Translations under genes and position numbers: made by a program
Part shown: in pieces, positions 56,630-64,000 of the stretch
Numbering within the stretch: the stretch's first letter is position 1
How the letters are laid out: each line of letters opens with the position of its first letter
Assembly: GCA_009739215.1 (NCBI GenBank)
Contig: VSJF01000007.1
Span: forward strand, 372,001-436,000
DNA: 64,000 nt
DNA from: Floccularia luteovirens
Lineage: Eukaryota; Basidiomycota; Agaricomycetes; Agaricales; Squamanitaceae
Reading direction: 5' to 3'
Notes under the pieces: generated by a model
The model's input: the letters and a program-made list of their open reading frames with translations, nothing else
What the model was told of the DNA's origin: nothing
Databases searched by the model: none

Positions 56630-59312
56630 TCAGATCTTGATGCCTAGTTCTTCTGCAATTATGTCAGCGGCTTTCTCGCCGATCGCCAAAGCAGTGTTGT
56701 AAGTGTTGCAGCTAACATTATCGGGGGCGATGCTGCAGTCTTTGAAGATCACCATTAAAGCTCTAGCAATTCCAAACAGTGAATCTACACTTACCTGCGA
56801 CTTTCAGATTTTGAACACCATACACATTCAACCTTGAGTCGACAACACCACCTTTTTCGCGTGGCTTCATGCCGCATGTGCCGATCTATGCAAGCCGCTG
56901 CCTTAGCACAAAATATCGTTAGCCATAGAGAGGGACATACCGAATGCCAAGTGGTCTGAACTATACCAAAGATAAGCTGCTTTGTTCATGAAATTGTCAG
57001 CTTAGAGACACACCATTTTTCCTGTGGTATTCATCAATTATCGCATCATCCTCGGCGGTGTACATGATATCAGGGGCAGAAATTGCAACGGGTTCTTTTG
57101 AACTAGGAATCGCAGCTTTACTGCCTGCAGGGAACTCCGGATGACTTGGTGGAAGCTCTCCACGGAAGAATTTAATACGACGCATAATTTCACGGGTCTT
57201 CTTGTATGCCAACCTCAAAGGTGGGAGATCAAGGTCACTTATCGAGGATTACTGTGAGATGCCCGCCAGAAAAGTCAGGAAAAAATTACGAACTTAGATA
57301 AAATTCCGCATTGGAAGTCTTGTTTCGCGTATGGATCAAGACCACCCGTGATATGAACATTTCCACGGGATAATGGATAAGCCTTAGAGCAAACTATGTT
57401 AAACGATATGCCAAAGTTTTGGGTCGTATTCTTACCAGATAATAGGATGGAGCGTAATATGCTTCACGTGGTGCGGTAGGGTTGAGGACATTTCTATTTT
57501 TCGGTATGTCAATTGTCGTTGACTTCCCTGATAAGAAAGAGAAATTACCCTGCCATGAGCCCAGTAACGAAAAGACACTTATCGGGAGCATTTGCAAAGT
57601 ATGACTGCCATTTCTCTTGGAACTTGGGTCCCAAAGACTCGAGTTCCGCAGCATTCGGACGGTATTTATTGGCGACGTCGTGACCACTATAAATGGTCAG
57701 AAAACCTTAACTTACAGAACAAATAAAACTCACTTATGCGCAAGAAGGCCATGGCCTGTTTCTTTCCAGCTTGGGACAAATGCTTTTACACAGGGTCAGC
57801 TTGCATTTCAGCACATCAGTCAGTTAATAACTAACTCTCGACATCGTCTTCAGAACCCCAGAATAACTTATCCATGCTGTCCGCACCCTCAGCAGCAAAG
57901 ACCGGTGGACTCATAAGATTGTGATCTGGGATTATCGTTGTACTTTATCTGTGATCCAGAGGCAGTTTCACTCACCCATGTAATTTTCTCCAACTCCTGG
58001 AAGGTCTACTAGCTGTTTGATATCATTCTTCTTGAGGATTTCAGCAGCTCCAATTCCAGATCTTTCAAGAATCGCCGGCGATCCGAAAGCACCCGCAGAA
58101 AGTACAACAAGACGGGAAGCCAGAGCTATGGTTGTTGTTGTTTCCTCTTTAGCGCGGGCAGTAACATCATCCACGTATTCAACACCAACGGCGCGTGTTC
58201 CCCTACATGACGAATCATCGGTTTATATCCGAATGAAACAAAAAAAGTTACCAACTCAAAAACGACGCGTACTACTCGCTTCCTGTCTAGGATCTTCAGG
58301 TTGGTATTGCTCTCCTGGCTGTAAATATAGCCATGAGCTGCGTCGGAGCGTCTTCCCCTCGTGCCATCAATGTATCTATCGGGTGTTTGAAACTTTCATT
58401 CGGAAATTAAACACCTATAATGTTTACCTGGGAATCAACTGTTAGGAAAGAGTCAGATCAAGATCTAAACATCCAACCAGGAAATATAAAATTACACCGT
58501 ATTGATTAGAGTGATGCATATCGTTGACATCGTCAGTAATCCCGCGGTCGTCGATCTCCCGCACGACCTTCATGTAGTCTTCGTGTATATTGATGTGGCT
58601 CTTGGCAAAAGAAACTTTAATGGGACCATTTGTTCCGTGGGTATCATTAGGTAAATGATCCACTTCGTATGTTTCAGCCTTTTGGCACCGTAAGTTCATG
58701 ACGGACTGATATTGTATACACAACTCACTCTCTTCAACAACGGAATGATGTCCTTGGATCCCCATCCTTTATTATCGTAAACTGTTTCCCAGTCATCATA
58801 ATCGGACTTGGCAGCACGGGTGTAGATCATAACTAAATTTTGGAGATTGATCTCGATCAAAGTTTTAAACGATCAATATAGTAAGGCTTACAGTTGACAG
58901 CAGATCCACCTCCGAGGCAGCGTCCAGATGGAACGAGGAGTGAGCGTCCCGCAACTTTATCGCTCGGGAGTGACACGTGATATGTACAACCCACTCCGCC
59001 ATAAATGTTACGGAGGAAACGGCCAGGTTGTGTGTGGGCGGGAACATCAAGCGAATGGGGCCCAGCCTCTAGAATCTAATCACTTATACATAAACGAATT
59101 CGGATGCCATAAAAAATCTCTCACAAGGATTTTCAAGGAAGGATCAGACATTGCGAGTCTACCAGCAGTAACACAAGCTGCCGCTCCGCCTAATAGTAAT
59201 GATTTAATTCAGGACAATCATTTAATTTTCCGAAATAATGATAACAATGAGCCCGACAAAGTTACTCACCTCCGGCGAAAATAATATCATAAGTATCTTG
59301 TGAAGGTGACAT
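56630..59312 (-). CDS. GMC oxidoreductase, alcohol oxidase type
   Basis: FAD enzyme that oxidises small alcohols to aldehydes and makes H2O2; in wood-decay fungi methanol from lignin or pectin demethylation is the presumed substrate. The start at 59312, MSPSQDTYDIIFAGG, is followed after an intron by GAAACVTAGRLAMSDPSLKI (dinucleotide-binding fold). Other motifs are SLLVPSGRCLGGGSAVNC with MIYTRAAKSDYDDW, NGPIKVSFAKSHINIHEDYM, GAFGSPAILERSGIG (second GMC signature), MRLAYKKTREIMRR, the catalytic-His segment TTWHS, and the end CNTYNTALAIGEKAADIIAE before ELGIKI and the stop. About a dozen introns. The last three residues, IKI, are not a standard peroxisomal PTS1, so location is open. Confidence 0.9.
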
Positions 59313-60929
59313 GTTTGTTTTGTGAGAGTATACAGAGTTTGAGGTTATAAACCGATTGTGATAATCAGCAGCAGCTTTTTATATAACATCTCAACGTCTG
59401 GTCCTGTATGATACAGTGAGATCCCCATGGAAGATGAACGTCGAACCGCAAGGGTTTAACAATTTACTCAGCAATCTAAAAATAAGTTCTACAATACCTT
59501 TCAATGACAAACCAATCCTGTACACTATCAACGCGCATATAACGATCACCGTTGCCTTTCTTCTAAATTTTATGCGCCAATTTTCGGCCTACGTGGCTGT
59601 AGAAAAGTCCAGGTTCTTGTTACGTTTATGCGCGGGGCTCTGTTTCAAGTGTTTTATGAATGTCATAAAACAAAAGTTTGGAGCTACAAAACACCGCCTC
59701 TGTGACTTCGCCTTACCAAGACCGAGTAGGGTTGAACTATAGAAATCCTGTCGTAACTTGTCAGAGCGTGGAATAGCCTCCGGTAATGACTGCTTAGTGA
59801 ATGTGTAACGGGTTGCTACCAAAGTAAGCGCGCACCCCCAAGATTGATAATTGAACGAGATAGCAGCAATCGTTCGTTGACCCTTGATCAAATCCACTCT
59901 AGGCTTTCATATCGGTAAAAATTCTTGTTCAGTGGAACATTGACAGAATCAAATCAGCGATTATACAGGAGACTCCTTCAGACAAAAATAATTTGGTCTA
60001 TTGTAGTTGTAGTCCAATATGTAGTGTCTTGCATCCGGGCGTACGCCCATCAATAAGTAAGAAGGGCGAGATGTCCTGTGGTAGTTCTCATGTGGAAATT
60101 GAAAACGATGCAAGCTTCGGGCATGCCTGATCGGCCACCCGAGGTTGAGCCAAATTTATAACTGGTGGATTTTAATAGGCATCCTGAGATTCTTAGTATT
60201 AGTTACTTGAGGGTCGGGGAATTCCTTTGCGCTCTGATCTGTTGATATGGCAAGTAGTGAGTCGGTTATGGCTCGGTCTAAGTTTGACTTCCTCAACTCT
60301 TAAAAGCATATGTGTGTACATGGCGAAATGCAACATTACAGGTTTGAGAACGCGCACATTGGCCGAAATGAAATGCAAGAATTGCGTTGAATCGGCAATA
60401 AATTTTGATCTAAGTCGTATATATTAATAGAAAATTCTTATCAGATGGTGTTAATGCATGTGGACGGTACCTGGACCGGATTCATAATATCACAGTATGT
60501 AGCATTTAATCACTGATCATCGATCATCGTCAAGGCCCAACGATGCGTCAGCCTGCGGTAATCCAGTGATATATTCCTGGATTATCGGGATTTGTTAGGA
60601 ATCTGAAACGACAACATAGCTCGAAAATTTAATGAAGTTACAGAGACCTACACTTATAAAAAATCTCGACGAGAATGACAATGCGGGTTCATTCATGGCT
60701 TCGAATAGTGAAGTGATATATTTGTGGGAAATACAGAACGTTCTCATGAAGTTTCCAAAATATTGTTGGCGGGCTTTCAGGTCGATGTGATATTTCCTTC
60801 GTGTCAATGAAGTACATTTGTAATTTCACGAGGCTGTATAGATGACAACTATAAGGGTACCTCTACTTCTAGACCATATGGTTCCAGTGACCTTCTGGTA
60901 GGGGATGAAACAGTTAAACTCTAGTGCTC
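59313..60929. other. Intergenic region, no gene seen
   Basis: Apart from the TATA box near 59380, no ORF with family signal was found. Short ORFs at 59416-59742, 59589-59897 and 60595-60807 have no support. The 3' end of PEX11 lies at the right edge. Confidence 0.45.
59377..59384 (-). promoter_or_regulatory. TATA box of the alcohol oxidase gene
   Basis: The minus strand reads TATATAAA about 65 bp ahead of the start codon, a good TATA element and in keeping with a strongly regulated metabolic gene. Confidence 0.55.
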
Positions 60930-62152
60930 TTAGATTGATGGAGAAACATCATATCCTGCCGTGGAATTTCCCTGGGATTCTGAAGAACCTTCATCATCCA
61001 AATTGGATGGAGGGGGAAGTGCGGTAGCTATCCATCCTGATCTAAACGATGCTGCCGCGGCAATAAGCCCAAAAACTCCAACCCAGATCTGGAGGGATTA
61101 TGGTTAAAGGAACGTCAACCAGGAATTCAAGGGACTTACCTCGCTAGTGAAGAGCCCCTTTTCCAGCGACCTAATAGAATATCACACCCTAAGCAACTTC
61201 TCGAACATCTGACCATAAAAAACACACCAATGTACGGTAAGGGGTAGATACCCTATGTTGACCACTACTTCAGACCAGAATGCATCTTTCCTTTGCTGTA
61301 ACTCCAGCTTTTCCGCCGAGGTCAAGCCAGTACCCTTTGCTTTACGTAAAGCACGATACCTGAGTTGTAACAATTTTTTGTCTTCTCGGAGATGAGCGAA
61401 TTGGAGAAGAACATATAACGCCCAGAAACGGCAAGACCAAATCCCCAGAGCATTAGGATCAAACTTGATGGTCTTCTTCTTCAGCCCAAATAACGTTGTC
61501 GGCAACGTGACACTGGAAGGAATAATGCCATGAGAACGTAGATAATACAGGTGTTCCAAAGGATAGTATGCTAGCATGGACCAGCCCTGAAGACGCTCAA
61601 TGTTGAGCAGATTGCGGGTGGCCTGAGGATTTCGCTCCAATGACATGAGCCATTGTACAATAGGAAGGAGACCTGGACGGAGGAGATCAGACCAGAAGAT
61701 TTTCACATTGATATAGACAAGACTAACCCCATATCCTCCACAAGGTACGAGCGTCGCCTAAAATACTTCCAAGTTTGGAATACCCTTCGGAGGCTCGGCT
61801 AATTGGGGTATTTCTCAGACCTGCACGATATTGAAGACGTGCACGAAGGTTGAGGAGAGGAACAATTATTTTGACCGCATATTGTACGACCTTTCGTAGC
61901 TTATTCAACAAAGTGATTGCTTCTAATGATACCTTGTGTAACTGACCATGAACAACTTGCTGAATAGTTCGTACATTTTCAGTATTGGGGGGTCATACAG
62001 ACAAGAAAAGATTTACGCAACTCGCTTCCACTCCATGTACCCAAATACCGTACAAGATGATCAAGCGTCTCTGATGGCTGGACGTTAGAGAAACAACCTA
62101 GAATTGCATCGTTCAAACGAGCAAAGGTCACCTCATGTTGAGGTCGGGACAT
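60930..62152 (-). CDS. PEX11: Peroxisomal membrane biogenesis protein PEX11
   Basis: Elongates and helps divide peroxisomes. The start at 62152 gives MSRPQHEVTFARLNDAILGC, then SNVQPSETLDHLVRYLGTWS, the LDHLVR-type opening of the family. Then come the amphipathic segment LLNLRARLQYRAGLRNTPIS, EGYSKLGSILGDARTLWRIW and GLVYINV region, and LERNPQATRNLLNIERLQGW. Next come SMLAYYPLEHLYYLRSHGII, FWALYVLLQFAHLREDKKLL, VNIGYLPLTVHW with a final membrane helix IWVGVFGLIAAAASFRSGW, and a Ser-rich tail GYDVSPSI to the stop at 60930-60932. Five or so exons. It lies directly upstream of the alcohol oxidase gene on the same strand. Confidence 0.88.
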
Positions 62153-63066
62153 GGTTGAACGGAACCAGAGTGAGTGGTAGTGGAATGGAAATCATGACAG
62201 GAAAACCAGAGAGGCGCGTGATTGTGTGCCAGTAACACGTTGGTAAGTGTGCGAAACTTACGTAATCTCTGAATATATATATCAACAAATTTTTTTTTTC
62301 TGTTCCTTCGAACAAACAACTGGGGACATAAAAGTTCGGGCTCGGTATTAGCTTTCCGTCTCCTTGTCCGCGTTCCCGTCCTCTAGAGTGATACAAGGCC
62401 ATTGTGCTGGTTCTTTCTCTTACTTGAGGCATTCTCGTTTTGCTATAACTTCCGCTCTCGGGAGGCATCGCTTCGGCAGGTGCCCATGATCAGATAGAAG
62501 AGATGGTAGATGATGTTTCTCGTATGACGGGATCTACATTAAGTAGTTTGTATTATCTTGTGAAATGCTTGGAATCTATTGCTATTATTGCTGATCCCAC
62601 TTTCTGAGTTAGTTTTCTTTTTCCCAACCGGACCTATTAAACAGATCATAATGAAAGCGAAGAACTTTGTTCTTTGATTCTCAGTCCCAATTTGATCTAT
62701 TATTGCTCCATTTTGACCTCACGCTAGGGAAGTCATGACTAGACTGTCTCTGCCGGACCGCTGGCTCACAAGATAAATCCTCACGGGTTGGAGTTGACGA
62801 CAGGTGTGGGGTAGATCTCCCCCAGGTCGTACGATGGGATGCGGATATAAGGTGTTCTACCGACGGTTGTATTCCAACAATACTACATACATCTCACGCT
62901 TTCACCGAACAAAAAGTCCTTCAAGGATATGTTGGGTATCATATGCCTGCTCACATGGTATTCTCTTTATTTTTGCAGCCTCGGACGTTATACCTCAATG
63001 GTATAAGGGCGAGTGTAAACCTACGTCGAGTAAAGAAAGGCCTGCTTTGGCTTCATTCCCTCGAAG
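62153..63066. other. Divergent intergenic region between PEX11 and the xylanase
   Basis: Serves as upstream region for both flanking genes. It has an alternating AT run near 62270-62283, which may be a TATA element for PEX11. Overlapping ORFs at 62804-63188 run into the xylanase start in other frames and are not supported. Confidence 0.45.

Positions 63067-64000
<934 letters not shown>

Noticed and set aside
59740..59900. rRNA-like look of the segment with CGTAACTTGTC and GTGTAACGGG
   Set aside because: No run of conserved rRNA core sequence; resemblance is limited to short words.

Overview
The window is nuclear DNA of a filamentous basidiomycete, most likely a wood- or litter-decaying Agaricomycete. 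The evidence is short GT-AG introns (about 50-60 bp) splitting almost every gene, basidiomycete-specific families (a DUF6533 membrane protein, a large Gα-like protein with an insert, F-box/LRR genes in tandem), a GH10 xylanase and a GMC alcohol oxidase. No virus, plasmid, rRNA or CRISPR array was seen. One intron-containing tRNA gene is present.

Layout. 1-6.8 kb: ORF remnants, then eIF3j (-) head-to-head with COQ9 (+), then a DUF6533 seven-helix protein (-). 6.8-12.7 kb: one long minus-strand gene whose exons chain an HSPA12-type Hsp70/actin-like ATPase to a ~1,060-residue disordered and coiled-coil tail. 13-14.6 kb: an unknown coiled-coil protein (+). 14.9-20.3 kb: BIR1 (-) and WAPL (+), two chromosome-segregation genes sharing a ~137-bp divergent promoter. 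20.3-26.7 kb: an unstable block holding two tandem F-box-like genes (the second frameshifted) and a decayed fragment of the neighbouring WAPL gene that appears to supply the end of the first F-box gene. 27.1-28.5 kb: eIF5. 29-29.9 kb: a GPI-anchored cysteine-rich secreted protein. 33-34.5 kb: a bHLH factor with a long loop and a CACGTG E-box just upstream. 34.5-38.3 kb: a gene-poor gap.

38.3-44.4 kb is dense housekeeping sequence: a Gα-like protein (-), cyclophilin PPIL3 (+), F-actin capping protein β (-), tRNA-Thr(UGU) with intron (-) and the THUMP protein TAN1 (+). 45-46.7 kb: a TEA/ATTS transcription factor (-). 46.8-47.9 kb: unresolved coding-like sequence. 49.3-56.1 kb: a Nudix hydrolase (-), a ZIP7/KE4-type zinc transporter (-), an HD-domain phosphohydrolase (+) and replication factor C subunit 3/5 (-). 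56.6-62.2 kb: alcohol-oxidase-type GMC oxidoreductase (-) and PEX11 (-), a pair that fits peroxisomal metabolism. 63.1-64 kb: the 5' part of a secreted GH10 xylanase (+), cut by the window edge.

Gene models were built by eye from frame continuity, splice consensus and remembered family signatures. Start and stop coordinates are firm for most; internal exon edges are given only where the phase was checked. The most unusual items are the Hsp70-like/tail fusion, the BIR1-WAPL bidirectional promoter, and the F-box/WAPL duplication mosaic. I saw no convincing multi-gene undescribed system.
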